From the NCBI RefSeq assembly GCF_001866665.1, contig NZ_MLYO01000019.1, positions 1 through 64,000 of the forward strand: a stretch of DNA of 64,000 nt, given 5' to 3'. The notes below the pieces were generated by a model. It searched no databases, was not told the DNA's origin, and saw only the letters and a list, made by a program, of their open reading frames with translations. Source of the DNA: Streptomyces monashensis. GTDB lineage: Bacteria > Actinomycetota > Actinomycetes > Streptomycetales > Streptomycetaceae. The translations under genes and the position numbers were made by a program. Numbering within the stretch: the first letter of the stretch is position 1; each line of letters starts with the position of its first letter. Positions 42,508 through 51,732 of this stretch are shown in pieces.

Positions 42508-44039
42508 CCGCGACCGCCCTCACACAGCAGGCGGCCCCCGCCGTCGCACGCTCCGGCCCCCGGAACTCCTGGGCCGCCGTTCTCGCCCTGGCCGCGTTCG
42601 AGGCCCGGCGCCTGCTCCTGCGGCTGCCCGTGCTGCTGGCCTTCGCCCTCCACGTCACCTGGATCGTGTGGCGCACACTCCAGCCCCGGGACGACTACCC
42701 CGTCCTCCAGGACGCCGACCGCGCCACCCAGGGCGGCCCGCTGCTGGTCGGCCTCGCGGTGCTGCTGTGCGCCAACCGGGCCGTGCTGCGCTCCACACGC
42801 CGGGACACCGAACGCCACTTCGCCGTGCTGACGCTCGGTGTGTGGCGCCGTACGGCCGCGCACGCGCTGTCCGTCGTCCCGCTCGCGCTGCTCACCGCCG
42901 TGGCCGTGACCGCCCAGTTCACCTGGGAGGCGCTCAAGTCCGGTGCGGTCGGCCGGGGTTCGGTGGCCGAGCTGCTGACCGGACCGCTGGCGGTGCTGCT
43001 GTTCGGGGCGGTCGGGGTGCTGCTCGCCCGGCTGGTGACCTCGGCCGTCGCGGCGCCGCTGCTCGTCGTGGTGTTCCTGCTGCTCTTCGTCGGCGGCGCG
43101 TTCCCCTCTTCCGGGCAGGAGACCGGGGCCGTGTGGCTGGACCCGGTGGTCACCACGGCCGGCGCCCACCCGTACCCCTCCGACCTGCTGGGCCGCCCCG
43201 CCGGCTGGCACGCGCTCTACCTCGCCGGGCTGGCCCTGACCGCGGCGCTGCTCGCGGTGCTGGTCTCGGGCGGCCGCCGGAGCCGGGCCGTGCAGGCGGC
43301 CTTCGCCGGTGCGCTGACCCTGGCCGTGCTGGGCGGGGTCGTGCAGACCGGCGGGGTGCCGGCGCGGACGGTCGAGGCCCGTGTCCGAGCCTCGGTCGCT
43401 CCGGAGAAGGAGCAGCGGTGCGTGCGGCGCGGGCAGGTGCGGTACTGCGCCTTCTCCGAGTGGCTGCCCCGCGTCGCCGGCTGGGCGCGGGTCGCGGACC
43501 GGGTGCAGGCCCTCGCGGGCGGCCCCGCCCGGGGGCGCGACCTGCTCGTACGACAGCGGGTGGACGTCCGCGGCGGTCTCCTTGACGACGCCGCGCTCGC
43601 CCCCTCCACCCGCCCCGGCCAGGTGACCGTCGGCACGTCCTGGGGCGGCAACCGGGTGCCGGAGTTCTCCACCGCCGTGGCCGGTGTGCTGGTCGCGGGC
43701 GACGAGAAGGCGGCGAGCGTGGTGTGCGACGGCCGGATGGTCACGGTGATGTGGCTGTCCCTCGCCTGGCAGTCCGACCCCGAGTCCGCCCTGCGCGGCG
43801 TCCGCCTGGACGACAGCCTCACCGGCTCCGCGATCGTGGTCTCCCGCACCGAGCCCCTGCTCATGACGGCCGGCCAGACCAAGGTCGTCCGCGCCCTGTT
43901 CGACCGCCCGTTCTACGGCGTCGCCGCCAGGGTCAAGGCCCACTGGGCCGAGCTGACGACCCCGGGGGTCACGACGGTCCGGGCGGCCGAACTGCTGGGC
44001 GTGCGGGCGTCGGTGGGGGCGGACAGGTGCGCGCGGTGA
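42504..44039 (+). CDS. ABC transporter permease with a large soluble C-terminal domain
   Basis: 511 residues: about six membrane helices within the first 290 residues, then a soluble domain of about 210 residues that follows the last helix and so is probably extracytoplasmic (contains EQRCVRRGQVRYCAFSEWLP with two Cys). It is unusually long for an ABC-2 permease. It overlaps both neighbours (GTGA on each side), so it belongs to the ECF sigma operon. Exporter of an unknown substrate; the soluble domain may bind it. Confidence 0.78.
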   Translation: MTATALTQQAAPAVARSGPRNSWAAVLALAAFEARRLLLRLPVLLAFALHVTWIVWRTLQPRDDYPVLQDADRATQGGPLLVGLAVLLCANRAVLRSTRRDTERHFAVLTLGVWRRTAAHALSVVPLALLTAVAVTAQFTWEALKSGAVGRGSVAELLTGPLAVLLFGAVGVLLARLVTSAVAAPLLVVVFLLLFVGGAFPSSGQETGAVWLDPVVTTAGAHPYPSDLLGRPAGWHALYLAGLALTAALLAVLVSGGRRSRAVQAAFAGALTLAVLGGVVQTGGVPARTVEARVRASVAPEKEQRCVRRGQVRYCAFSEWLPRVAGWARVADRVQALAGGPARGRDLLVRQRVDVRGGLLDDAALAPSTRPGQVTVGTSWGGNRVPEFSTAVAGVLVAGDEKAASVVCDGRMVTVMWLSLAWQSDPESALRGVRLDDSLTGSAIVVSRTEPLLMTAGQTKVVRALFDRPFYGVAARVKAHWAELTTPGVTTVRAAELLGVRASVGADRCAR

Positions 44040-44764
44040 CCCCGGCCCGGGGCTCCCGCCCGGGGGTGCGGCCGAGCCGGGCACTGCCGGGTGCGCGGGT
44101 CGCCGCGGCCCTGGTCGCCCCCGTCTGGCGCACCCTGCCGTGGCGGACGCTCGGTGCGGCCGCGGCGGTGGGGCTGCTGGTGGTCGGGGCCGGCCGGGCG
44201 GTGGGGGCCGGGCCGGTGGAGACCCTGTACGGTCTGCGGGGCGCCGGGCTCGCCCTCGCCCTCGGGGTCGCGTTCCTGCTGGACGACCCCGCCCGGCACA
44301 CCACGGCCCCGGTACCGGTCCGTCGGGCGGTGCGTACGCTCCTGCGGGCCGCGCTCGTGACGCCCGTCGCGGGACTGTGGTGGGCGGCCGTCCTGCTGCT
44401 CGTGCCCGGCACGGTCCGGCCCCCGGCCGGGGACCTCACCCTGGAGACCGGCACCGCCCTGGTCCTCGCCCTCGCCGGGGCCGCCGTCGCCGTACGGTAC
44501 GGCGACGCCCCCGAGCCCGGCCGGTCGGTCGCCGCCGCGCTGCTCGGGACCGCCGTCCTCGCCCCCCTGCTGCTGCCCGGCCACTGGGCGCTGTTCGTCC
44601 CACCGAACGACCCCGGGTGGACCGCGGCCCACGAACGCTGGGCACGGCTCCTGACGGGCGCGGCGGCACTCTGCGCGGCATCACTCCACGAACGCGGCCC
44701 CCACGGTCAGAGTCGCTCCGTCACGTCTCCGTGCGGTACATCAGGTCCGTCTCGTACGTCGTGA
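44036..44764 (+). CDS. Membrane protein, last gene of the ECF operon
   Basis: 242 residues with about six membrane helices (LGAAAAVGLLVVGAGRAVGAG, ALALGVAFLLDDPARH, LVTPVAGLWWAAVLLLVPG and others) and no soluble domain. It starts at GTG 44036 in a GTGA overlap with the permease, or at GTG 44027. It looks like a further channel subunit of the ABC system. Its last 44 nt overlap the end of the convergent mshD gene. Confidence 0.68.
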   Translation: MTPARGSRPGVRPSRALPGARVAAALVAPVWRTLPWRTLGAAAAVGLLVVGAGRAVGAGPVETLYGLRGAGLALALGVAFLLDDPARHTTAPVPVRRAVRTLLRAALVTPVAGLWWAAVLLLVPGTVRPPAGDLTLETGTALVLALAGAAVAVRYGDAPEPGRSVAAALLGTAVLAPLLLPGHWALFVPPNDPGWTAAHERWARLLTGAAALCAASLHERGPHGQSRSVTSPCGTSGPSRTS

Positions 44765-45698
44765 AGCCCAGGCGTTCGTACACCGACACGGCTGCCTGGT
44801 TGTCGGCGTCGACGTAGAGCATCGCCGTCGGCAGACCCTGCGCGGCCAGGTGCCGCAGGCCGATCGTGGTGAGGGACCTGCCGAGGCCGCCGCCCTGTTC
44901 GCCGGGGCGCACGCCGAGGACGTACACCTCGCCGAGCTGTTCCTCCGCGTGCACCTTGGTCCAGTGGAAGCCGACCAACTCGCCGCTCCGCTCGGCGAGG
45001 AAGAAGCCGGCCGGGTCGAACCATGACTCGGCCTTGCGGTCGTCGAGGTCCCGCTGGGTCAGCGAGCCCTGCTCGGGGTGGTGGGCGAAGGCGGCCGCGT
45101 TGACCGTGAGCCACGCGGTGTCGTCCTTGCCGGGCACGAAGGCGCGCACGCTCACGCCCTCCGGCAGCTTCGGGTCGGGCAGCTCCAGACCGGTCAACGG
45201 CCGCCGCATCTGGCGCAGTTCGCGGAACAGGGTCAGGCCGAGCACCTGGGCCAGATGCCGGGCGGCGGGGTGTCCGCCGTGCGCCCACACCCGCAGCCGC
45301 TTGCCGGACGCGCCGAGCAGGGCGGAGCCGAGCGCCCGGCCGTGTCCGTGCCCGCGGTGCACGGGGTGGACGACGAGTTCGGCGGCCGGCGCCTCCACCG
45401 GGTCGGTGTCCTCCAGCTGGGCGTAGCCCACGAGTTCACCGTCGACGGTCAGCAACAGGTGCGAGACGCCCTCCCGGGCTCCCGCCCGCCGCCCACCGCC
45501 ACCCTCAACGGAGTCGCTACGCGACGCTGTGAAGTTTCGCAGTTGCAGTCGCCCCTGCTCGGACACCGGCTGCTGTCCGTCGGCCCGGACGGCCTCGGCC
45601 AGCAGGTCGAGTACGGCATCGGCCTGGTCCGGGGTGAGCGCGGAGTAGGTCTCGATGGAGCGGGCTGGGAAGGCTCGTACGGTGTCGTCGCTGCTCAT
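44721..45698 (-). CDS. mshD: Mycothiol synthase MshD
   Basis: 325 residues with two GNAT domains (about 20-150 and 170-320). It transfers acetyl from acetyl-CoA to Cys-GlcN-Ins, the last step of mycothiol synthesis. The acetyl-CoA loop of the active C-terminal domain is LGVRPGEQGGGLGRSLTTIGL, followed by MLYVDADNQAAVSVYERLGF. Relative to family members, a Gly/Arg-rich insert (VEGGGGRRAGAREGV) lies near residue 62. The ATG at 45698 matches relatives; the frame extending to 45755 does not. Confidence 0.92.
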   Translation of the reverse strand: MSSDDTVRAFPARSIETYSALTPDQADAVLDLLAEAVRADGQQPVSEQGRLQLRNFTASRSDSVEGGGGRRAGAREGVSHLLLTVDGELVGYAQLEDTDPVEAPAAELVVHPVHRGHGHGRALGSALLGASGKRLRVWAHGGHPAARHLAQVLGLTLFRELRQMRRPLTGLELPDPKLPEGVSVRAFVPGKDDTAWLTVNAAAFAHHPEQGSLTQRDLDDRKAESWFDPAGFFLAERSGELVGFHWTKVHAEEQLGEVYVLGVRPGEQGGGLGRSLTTIGLRHLAAQGLPTAMLYVDADNQAAVSVYERLGFTTYETDLMYRTET

Positions 45699-45809
45699 GG
45701 GTACGAGGGTACGGGGCGAGGGTGGCGAAAGGCGCTGACGGCAGCGAGACGACAACGAAGAGAGAGGTCGCGGTCGTGAGCTTCCACAAGATCGTCCCGG
45801 TGAGGGGGT

Positions 45810-46931
45810 TCAGGTGGTCTTCCGCCGGTCGAACGGGATGGTCGCGAGCGTCGGCAGCAGGCCCGCCCAGAACACGATCCGCGGCACGCCCCGCTCGGCC
45901 CACGGCACCTGGCTGATCAGCAGCGCGCACAGCATGGCCCACGCGGCCTGGCCGAGCACGATGCGGGGCCAGCGGCGGCGCCGGAGCACGGACCGGAGGT
46001 TGTACCGCACGCCCGTGCGCAGCCGTCGGTAGCGCAGCAGGGCGCCGACGGCCCACAGGGCGCCGACGGGCACGAAGTACCACAGCTGTTGCCCGAGCGG
46101 GACGGGCAGCTCGCGCGGGGCCTGCCCCTCCTTGGTCCACAGGTCGAGCATGGTGGCGGCGAACCCCAGGCTGAGCACGGCGATCAGGCGCACCCCGCGC
46201 AGCAGCCGGTACGTGGCGTGGTCCAGGCCCTGTTGAAGGGCGGAGGAGTCCGGGGCGACGGCGAGCGCGTCGGCGTAGAGCGCGGCGGCCTCGGCGGCCT
46301 TGACGCCCGGCGCGGTGGCGGCCTGTCTGGTGTGGTGGGCGAGGGCCTGCGGGTGCCGGGGGTCGCGGCGCAGGATCTCCTGGACCATCTCGTCGACGCG
46401 AGCCTGGTCCTTGGCCATGTCCGCGATGCTCCAGCGCACCTCGTAGGGGAAGACCTCCTCGGGCGCCAACCGTACGGCGGTGAGGGCCAGTTCGTCCGAC
46501 TCGCGCAGGTAGCCGGTCAGGGCCTCCTGGGTGACCGTGCCGCCGGAGGGCGTGCGGGTCAGGGAGCGTATGCGCCACAGCCAGTGCCCGAGCAGCGCGT
46601 AGCCGTACCAGTACTGGGGAGCCAGCCGGATGACCTCGCGCAGCGGGGCCTCGGCGTCCACGATGCGGCCGTTGGTCTGGAGGGCGTTCGCGTGCTGGAG
46701 GAGCGCGTCGGGGTGCTCCGGGGCGAGGGCCAGCGCCCGCTCGCTCGCCTCCAGCGCCTCGGCCGGCTCGCCCCCCGCGCGCACGCAGCGGGCGAGCCGG
46801 ATCCAGGCCTCGGCGTCCTCGGGATCCTCTGCGATCCGCCGCCCGAGCAGTGCCTTTGCCTCGTCGTGGCGCCCCAGCTCGTACAGCGCGTCGGCCCGCT
46901 CCAGGGCCGGATGCGGACCGGTGCCGCTCAC
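45810..46931 (-). CDS. TPR-repeat membrane protein
   Basis: 373 residues. The first 230 hold four or five tetratricopeptide repeats (ALERADALYELGRHDEAKALL, AWIRLARCVRAGGEPAEALEASERALAL, ALLQHANALQTNGRIVDAEAPL). They are followed by three or four membrane helices in the C-terminal third. The GTG start overlaps the stop of the AAA ATPase gene (GTGA), so the two are a unit: the TPR part probably recruits clients to the AAA protein at the membrane (inference). Confidence 0.8.
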   Translation of the reverse strand: MSGTGPHPALERADALYELGRHDEAKALLGRRIAEDPEDAEAWIRLARCVRAGGEPAEALEASERALALAPEHPDALLQHANALQTNGRIVDAEAPLREVIRLAPQYWYGYALLGHWLWRIRSLTRTPSGGTVTQEALTGYLRESDELALTAVRLAPEEVFPYEVRWSIADMAKDQARVDEMVQEILRRDPRHPQALAHHTRQAATAPGVKAAEAAALYADALAVAPDSSALQQGLDHATYRLLRGVRLIAVLSLGFAATMLDLWTKEGQAPRELPVPLGQQLWYFVPVGALWAVGALLRYRRLRTGVRYNLRSVLRRRRWPRIVLGQAAWAMLCALLISQVPWAERGVPRIVFWAGLLPTLATIPFDRRKTT

Positions 46932-48184
46932 AGCTTCCGCCGCTTCTTCAGATAGGTGACGAGGTCGTCGTACATCCCGCCCTCGTTGGCGAACATGGCC
47001 ACGTTCCGGGCGGCGGCGAACCACGGCTCGGTGGACGGTACGACGTCCTTCGCGGCAGCCAGCAGGTCCTTCATCCCGATCATCCGCACGGTCCCGGTCC
47101 GGGCGGAGTCGAGCAGCGCGCGCTCGGACGCCGCCTCGCAGACATGGGCCAGATCGGCGCCGGAGAGCCCGTCGGTGACCTTGGCGAGCTTGACCAGGTC
47201 GATGTTCTCGACCGGCCGTTCCCGCAGGTGGTAGTGGAGGATCGCCTCACGGGCGGGCCCGTCGGGCGGCAGCACGAGCAGGGTCCTGTCGAGCCGCCCG
47301 GGCCGGCGCAGGGCGTTGTCGACGTCCCAGGGCACGTTGGTGGCGGCGAGCACGAACACGCCCTCGTTGGCGGCGGATTCGATCCCGTCCAGCTCGGTCA
47401 GCAACTGGTTGACGGTGTTGCGCATGCCGCCGTGGAGGGTACGGCTGCGCTTGCCGCCGAGCGCGTCCAGCTCGTCGAGGAAGACGACACAGGGCGCCTG
47501 CCGCCGGGCCGTCTGGAAGATCTCGTGCATGTTTCGCTCGGAGTTGCCGGTCCACATGTCGAGCACGTCGTTGACCGACACCGACAGGAAGGACGCCCCC
47601 AGCTCCCCGGCGACGGCCCGCGCGATGAAGGTCTTCCCGCACCCCGGCGGCCCGTACAGCAGCAGCCCGCCGCGCAGGCTCTTCCCGTACAGCTTCCGCA
47701 ACTCGGGATTGCGCAGGGGAGCCAGAAAGGCGGCCTCCAACCGCTCCTTGACCTCCCGCATCCCCCCGACGTCGGCGAGCCGCACACCCCCCGGACGCTC
47801 GACGTCCCAGGCCTCGGCGTCCCCCGGGTCGCCTCCCCCGTCCGCCCGCAACGGCTCCTCCGGCTCCGGCTTCCCTTCGACGAACCGCGGCGGCACGACG
47901 TCCCCGACCTGCTCCTCGGCGGCCCGCCAGTCGAAACCGGCCCGGACCGAGGGGGCCTGCTGTTGCGGCTGTTGCCGGGGAACCCCCATGGCCCGCGCCA
48001 TGAGCCGCCGCGCCTGTTCGTCCCCCGGCGCGTTCTGGAGCGCGACCGCCACCTCGGCGACGGCGGCCTCCGACTGCCCCTCGTCCAGGAGCAGTTCGGC
48101 CAGGTGCAGGCGGAGCGGCACATCACGCGGAGCGGCGGCGACGGCCGCCCGCAGGCTGCGTATCAGAGGGGAGTCTTCCGGCAT
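46928..48184 (-). CDS. AAA+ ATPase with N-terminal TPR
   Basis: 418 residues. An N-terminal TPR pair (IRSLRAAVAAAPRDVPLRLHLAELLLDEGQSE) and a Gln/Pro linker lead to an AAA domain with Walker A GPPGCGKT (about residue 190), Walker B VVFLDELDA, and sensor/Arg-finger region ALRRPGRLDRTL. This is a classic-clade AAA protein like Vps4 or ATPase of unfoldase type. It may remodel or extract proteins at the membrane with its TPR partner. ATG at 48184; an upstream frame of 69 residues is not supported. Confidence 0.88.
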   Translation of the reverse strand: MPEDSPLIRSLRAAVAAAPRDVPLRLHLAELLLDEGQSEAAVAEVAVALQNAPGDEQARRLMARAMGVPRQQPQQQAPSVRAGFDWRAAEEQVGDVVPPRFVEGKPEPEEPLRADGGGDPGDAEAWDVERPGGVRLADVGGMREVKERLEAAFLAPLRNPELRKLYGKSLRGGLLLYGPPGCGKTFIARAVAGELGASFLSVSVNDVLDMWTGNSERNMHEIFQTARRQAPCVVFLDELDALGGKRSRTLHGGMRNTVNQLLTELDGIESAANEGVFVLAATNVPWDVDNALRRPGRLDRTLLVLPPDGPAREAILHYHLRERPVENIDLVKLAKVTDGLSGADLAHVCEAASERALLDSARTGTVRMIGMKDLLAAAKDVVPSTEPWFAAARNVAMFANEGGMYDDLVTYLKKRRKL

Positions 48185-48450
48185 GGACCCCACCCTACGG
48201 AGCCGCTGTGCGGCTCCTTCCGCCCGGGCCCGGTGATGGCCTGGCGCCGGGGGAGACGACCTCGACGACGAGGGACACGGCGGGGCGCGCACGTTCGGGT
48301 GATGCGGGCCGGAAGCCCTGACAGACGAGGCCGCGTCTCCCCCATGGTTGATCTCCCGGCCGAACGGATGGGCGGGGTGCGAACGACTCATGCGGAAGGT
48401 ACGAGGCGGTTATGGTCGTGGATACAGCGCGTCGAAGGAGGACAGCCAGC

Positions 48451-48798
48451 ATGAGTGCCCACGCTGCGGAGCCCGGTTCTGTCGTCCCCCCCATGCCCGA
48501 GCGGACGCCGAAGGCGCTGCGCCGGGCCATCGCCCAGCACACGCCCGAACTCCTGCCGGACTTCGACAGGCACTGGAAGCGGATTGTCGGCGATGCGTAC
48601 GGCGTAGGCCCTGTCGCCGCGCTTGTGGCCTTCTGGTGGGGCGAGTACGCCATGGCACGGGACCCCGAGCTGGACGCACACGTGCACGATCTTGAACTTC
48701 GGGCTGCAGAATCCACAGACGGCGCAGAAGCGAGAGCTCTCCTCGAAGAGGCGTCGAAGATTCGTCACCGGGTCCAGAAGCTGGAACCCGGCGAGTGA
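48451..48798 (+). CDS. DUF6247-family protein
   Basis: 115 residues, hydrophilic and helical (ALRRAIAQHTPELLPDFDRHWKRIV ... ARALLEEASKIRHRVQKLEPGE). It starts at ATG 48451 after AAGGAGG. The protein resembles the DUF6247 family. Its GTGA overlap with the next gene is the organisation of small antitoxin-toxin pairs; it would be the neutralising partner. This role is inferred only from context. Confidence 0.7.
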   Translation: MSAHAAEPGSVVPPMPERTPKALRRAIAQHTPELLPDFDRHWKRIVGDAYGVGPVAALVAFWWGEYAMARDPELDAHVHDLELRAAESTDGAEARALLEEASKIRHRVQKLEPGE

Positions 48799-49142
48799 CC
48801 GATGGCTTTATGGGGCCGCCTTGGCAGATGGACTGGCGGCTTGATGCTCGCGCTGCCCTCGAAGCGCTGCCCGCGCATGCGCGGGACATGGTCTACGCCG
48901 CACGTGCCGAACTGGTCACGGCGAAGGATCCGTACTTTCGAGGCATCATGACGGACGACTACCTGCCCGATGGAATGTGGGTGCTGCCCGTCCGATCCAC
49001 TGAGCCAAAGGGCGCCCACGTCTTCTTCTTCGATGACGGCTACGGCTGGCTGAAGTACACCTTCGTACGCCGCACCGAAGACCCCCAGATCACCGTGGAA
49101 CAGCTCTTCTGGCTGGAGTACGAACCAGCTGTCGAGGACTGA
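48795..49142 (+). CDS. Small RelE/ParE-like candidate protein
   Basis: 115 residues. LDARAALEALPAHARDMVYAARAELVTAKDPYFRG has the pattern of the start of a RelE/ParE fold, followed by strands (MWVLPVRS, AHVFFFDDGYGWLKYTFVRR). It is co-translated with the DUF6247 protein. A toxin function is a hypothesis only; no catalytic residue can be assigned with confidence. A perfect hairpin follows eight bases later. Confidence 0.55.
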   Translation: MTDGFMGPPWQMDWRLDARAALEALPAHARDMVYAARAELVTAKDPYFRGIMTDDYLPDGMWVLPVRSTEPKGAHVFFFDDGYGWLKYTFVRRTEDPQITVEQLFWLEYEPAVED

Positions 49143-49149
49143 CCACCCC

Positions 49150-49179
49150 GCCGGGCGCCTCCTTCCGGACGCGCCCGGC
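49150..49179. terminator. Perfect hairpin between two convergent genes
   Basis: GCCGGGCGC and GCGCCCGGC are perfect 9-bp arms around a 12-nt loop. It lies 8 bp after one stop and 32 bp from the convergent histidine-kinase stop, so it can end both transcripts. Confidence 0.7.
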
Positions 49180-49210
49180 ACCCAGCATCCCGCTCTCAAT
49201 TGCCCAGCAG

Positions 49211-50665
49211 TCAGATCTCCGTGGCCTCCGGCGGCGGTGTCGGTGCGCCCGGCAGGCGTATCGTCGCCACCGTGCCGCCGCCTTCCGCGCGGGCCAGGAC
49301 GACCTGGCCGCCCGCCTGCCGGACCGTGCGGGCGACGATGGAGAGGCCGAGGCCCGAGCCCGGGAGGGCACGCGCGCTCGGGCTGCGCCAGAAGCGGTCG
49401 AAGACGTGCGGGAGTTCGTCCTCGGGAATGCCGGGGCCGTGGTCGCGGACGGTCAGCTCGCCGTCGGCCAGCCGCACCTCGACCGTGCCGCCCTCGGGGC
49501 TGAACTTCACCGCGTTGTCCAGGATGTTGACGACGGCCCGCTCCAGCGCGGAGGGTTCGGCGCGGACGTACCAGGGCTTCAGGTCCGCCGTGATCGTCAG
49601 CTCCGGACCGCGCAGCCGCGCCCGGCGCAGGGCCGCCTCGACGGTGTCCAGCAGCGGTACCACCTGGAGCCGTTCGCCGCGCTGGCCCTCCGAGCGGGAC
49701 AGCTCCTGCAGGTCGCCGATCAGCGCGGCCAGCTCGGTCATCTGAGCCTTCACCGAGGCGAGCAGGGCCCTGCGGTCCGCCGGCGGGATCGGGCGGCCGG
49801 TCTCCTCGCTGCGGGTGAGCAGTTCGATGTTGGTGCGCAACGAGGTCAGGGGGGTGCGCAGTTCGTGGCCGGCGTCGGCGATCAGCTGCTGCTGGAGGTC
49901 GCGGGAGCTGGCCAGCGAGGCGGTCATCGAGTTGAAGGAGCGGGACAGCCGGGCGACCTCGTCCTCGCTGTCGTCCTCCACGGGGATGCGGATCGTCAGG
50001 TCCTCGGTCCGGGCCACGTGCTCCACGGCCTCGGTCAGCTTGTCGACCGGGCGCAGGCCCGCCCGGGCGACGGCCAGTCCGGCGGCGCCCGCGCCGAGTA
50101 CTCCTATGCCGGAGACGAGGAGCAGGACGACGGCCAGGTCGTTGAGGGTGCTCTGGGTGCCCTTGAGGGGAACGGCGGTGACGAGACCGACGTTGGGCCC
50201 GGGCTGGCCGGTGACACGGGAGGCGGTGGCCCCCATGGGGTGGGTGAGCACCCGCATCTCGTTGCCGTCCGCGTCGGTTCCGTTGCGGAAGTAGAGGCTG
50301 TTGACGTTCCCGCCCTTGATCACGTCCTTGTCGTGCCGGGTGACCTTGACCTTCCCGGAGGAGCCGGCGAAGAGGCAGACCTTGCCGTCCTCGGTGACCA
50401 CCTGGCCGTAGCGGTCCTGGAAGAGGGGGTTGCGCTGGGGTGTCTCGATGCAGTTGGCGAGGGCGTCGTCGACCTGACCGATCTGCGAGGGACCCCGCAA
50501 GGACTTCTCCAGATCGGCGTCGACCTGGTCGTACAGCTTCCGCTGCACGATGAACCAGCACGTCACCGACACCGCCGCCACCGCGAACGCCACCGCCGCA
50601 GCGACCAGCATCGCCAGCCGGGCCCGGATGGGCAGGGCCCGGTACCGGCGGACCAGCCTCCTCAC
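49211..50665 (-). CDS. cssS: Sensor histidine kinase (CssS/MprB type)
   Basis: 484 residues. Helix 1 (about 14-37) and helix 2 (about 165-188) bracket an extracytoplasmic sensor domain, followed by HAMP, the H-box [17 protein letters not shown] box [14 protein letters not shown], and the G boxes [15 protein letters not shown] and [12 protein letters not shown]. It phosphorylates the response regulator encoded just before it (GTGA overlap). Placement beside an HtrA-like protease gene matches secretion-stress systems of the CssRS type in Streptomyces. Confidence 0.85.
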   Translation of the reverse strand: MRRLVRRYRALPIRARLAMLVAAAVAFAVAAVSVTCWFIVQRKLYDQVDADLEKSLRGPSQIGQVDDALANCIETPQRNPLFQDRYGQVVTEDGKVCLFAGSSGKVKVTRHDKDVIKGGNVNSLYFRNGTDADGNEMRVLTHPMGATASRVTGQPGPNVGLVTAVPLKGTQSTLNDLAVVLLLVSGIGVLGAGAAGLAVARAGLRPVDKLTEAVEHVARTEDLTIRIPVEDDSEDEVARLSRSFNSMTASLASSRDLQQQLIADAGHELRTPLTSLRTNIELLTRSEETGRPIPPADRRALLASVKAQMTELAALIGDLQELSRSEGQRGERLQVVPLLDTVEAALRRARLRGPELTITADLKPWYVRAEPSALERAVVNILDNAVKFSPEGGTVEVRLADGELTVRDHGPGIPEDELPHVFDRFWRSPSARALPGSGLGLSIVARTVRQAGGQVVLARAEGGGTVATIRLPGAPTPPPEATEI

Positions 50666-51396
50666 TCGGCGCCGCCCTGGCGGAGCACGTACCCCACGCC
50701 CCGCACCGTGTGCACCAGGCGCGGCTCGCCGCCCGCCTCGGTCTTGCGGCGCAGGTACATGACGTAGACGTCGAGGGAGTTGGACGAGGGCTCGAAGTCG
50801 AAGCCCCAGACCGCCTTCAGGATCTGTTCGCGGGTGAGGACCTGGCGCGGGTGCGCCATGAACATCTCCAGCAGGGTGAACTCCGTGCGGGTCAGCTCCA
50901 CCTGCCGGCCGCCCCGGGTGACCTCGCGGGTGGCGAGGTCCATGCGCAGGTCGCCGAAGGTGAGCGCCTCGTCCTCCTGGACGTCGGGCGAGACCGTGGC
51001 CGCGTACGAGCTGCGGCGCAGCAGGGCGCGGATGCGGGCGAAGAGCTCGTCCAGCTCGAAGGGCTTGACGAGGTAGTCGTCGGCGCCGGCGTCCAGCCCG
51101 GTCACCCGGTCGCCGACCGTGTCCCGGGCGGTGAGCATGAGGATCGGGGTGGTGTCGCCCGCGCCGCGGATGCGGCGGGCCGCGGTCAGGCCGTCCATGC
51201 GCGGCATCTGGATGTCGAGGACGACCAGGTCGGGCTTGTAGGCGGTGGCCTTCTCCAGCGCGTCCGCGCCGTCGACGGCCACCTCCGTGTCGTACCCGTC
51301 GAACGCGAGGCTGCGCTGCAGCGCCTCGCGTACCGCCGGCTCGTCGTCGACGATCAGGATGCGCTGGGGGTCACGGTCGCCTTCGGCGGGGCTCAT
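50662..51396 (-). CDS. cssR: OmpR-family response regulator (CssR/MprA type)
   Basis: 244 residues. The receiver has the phosphorylated Asp61 in [13 protein letters not shown] and Lys in LVKPF. The winged-helix domain (about 145-240) ends [16 protein letters not shown]. It resembles MprA of Mycobacterium and CssR of Streptomyces, which activate HtrA-type proteases upon misfolded secreted protein. It should bind direct repeats spaced 11 bp, and such CTCAG repeats stand before the HtrA-like gene. Confidence 0.88.
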   Translation of the reverse strand: MSPAEGDRDPQRILIVDDEPAVREALQRSLAFDGYDTEVAVDGADALEKATAYKPDLVVLDIQMPRMDGLTAARRIRGAGDTTPILMLTARDTVGDRVTGLDAGADDYLVKPFELDELFARIRALLRRSSYAATVSPDVQEDEALTFGDLRMDLATREVTRGGRQVELTRTEFTLLEMFMAHPRQVLTREQILKAVWGFDFEPSSNSLDVYVMYLRRKTEAGGEPRLVHTVRGVGYVLRQGGAE

Positions 51397-51458
51397 CGCT
51401 CGCGATTCCTCGGGTACGGGTCCTGTTCGGACGGGGACTGTCTCTCAGCGTGCCACGT

Positions 51459-51683
51459 TCAGGCCCGTACCGCGGTCAGGCGGTTCAGCGGGACCTTGCG
51501 GCGGTGGGTGCGGACGGCGGGGGTGCGCAGGCCCATCAGCTCGGGGACCGGTGTCACGACGACCTCCGGGGCGCGGGGCTTCGGGATCGGCAGGTGCAGA
51601 TCGCGGGCGATCGAGAGCGCCAGGGTGATGTCGGCGGCGTGACGGCCGGTGATCTGGTGCGCGTGCGAGACATGCGTGATCAT
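51459..51683 (-). CDS. Small basic protein between the protease and the regulator
   Basis: 74 residues, no known domain: MITHVSHAHQITGRHAADITLALSIARDLHLPIP is followed by a Pro-rich middle and an RTHRRKVPLNRLTAV tail. The ATG at 51683 follows GGGAG eight bases upstream. It lies between the HtrA-like gene and the response regulator, all on one strand. It may be an adaptor of the stress response, but nothing shows this. Confidence 0.7.
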   Translation of the reverse strand: MITHVSHAHQITGRHAADITLALSIARDLHLPIPKPRAPEVVVTPVPELMGLRTPAVRTHRRKVPLNRLTAVRA

Positions 51684-51696
51684 GACGTACTCCCTG

Positions 51697-51720
51697 CTGA
51701 CGTGCTGACGTGCTGACGTG
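51697..51720. repeat. Three perfect 8-bp tandem repeats
   Basis: CTGACGTG occurs three times in a row between the HtrA-like gene stop and the small gene start. It may be replication slippage, and could change the length of the leader between the genes. Confidence 0.6.
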
Positions 51721-51732
51721 CCGGTGGAGCTG

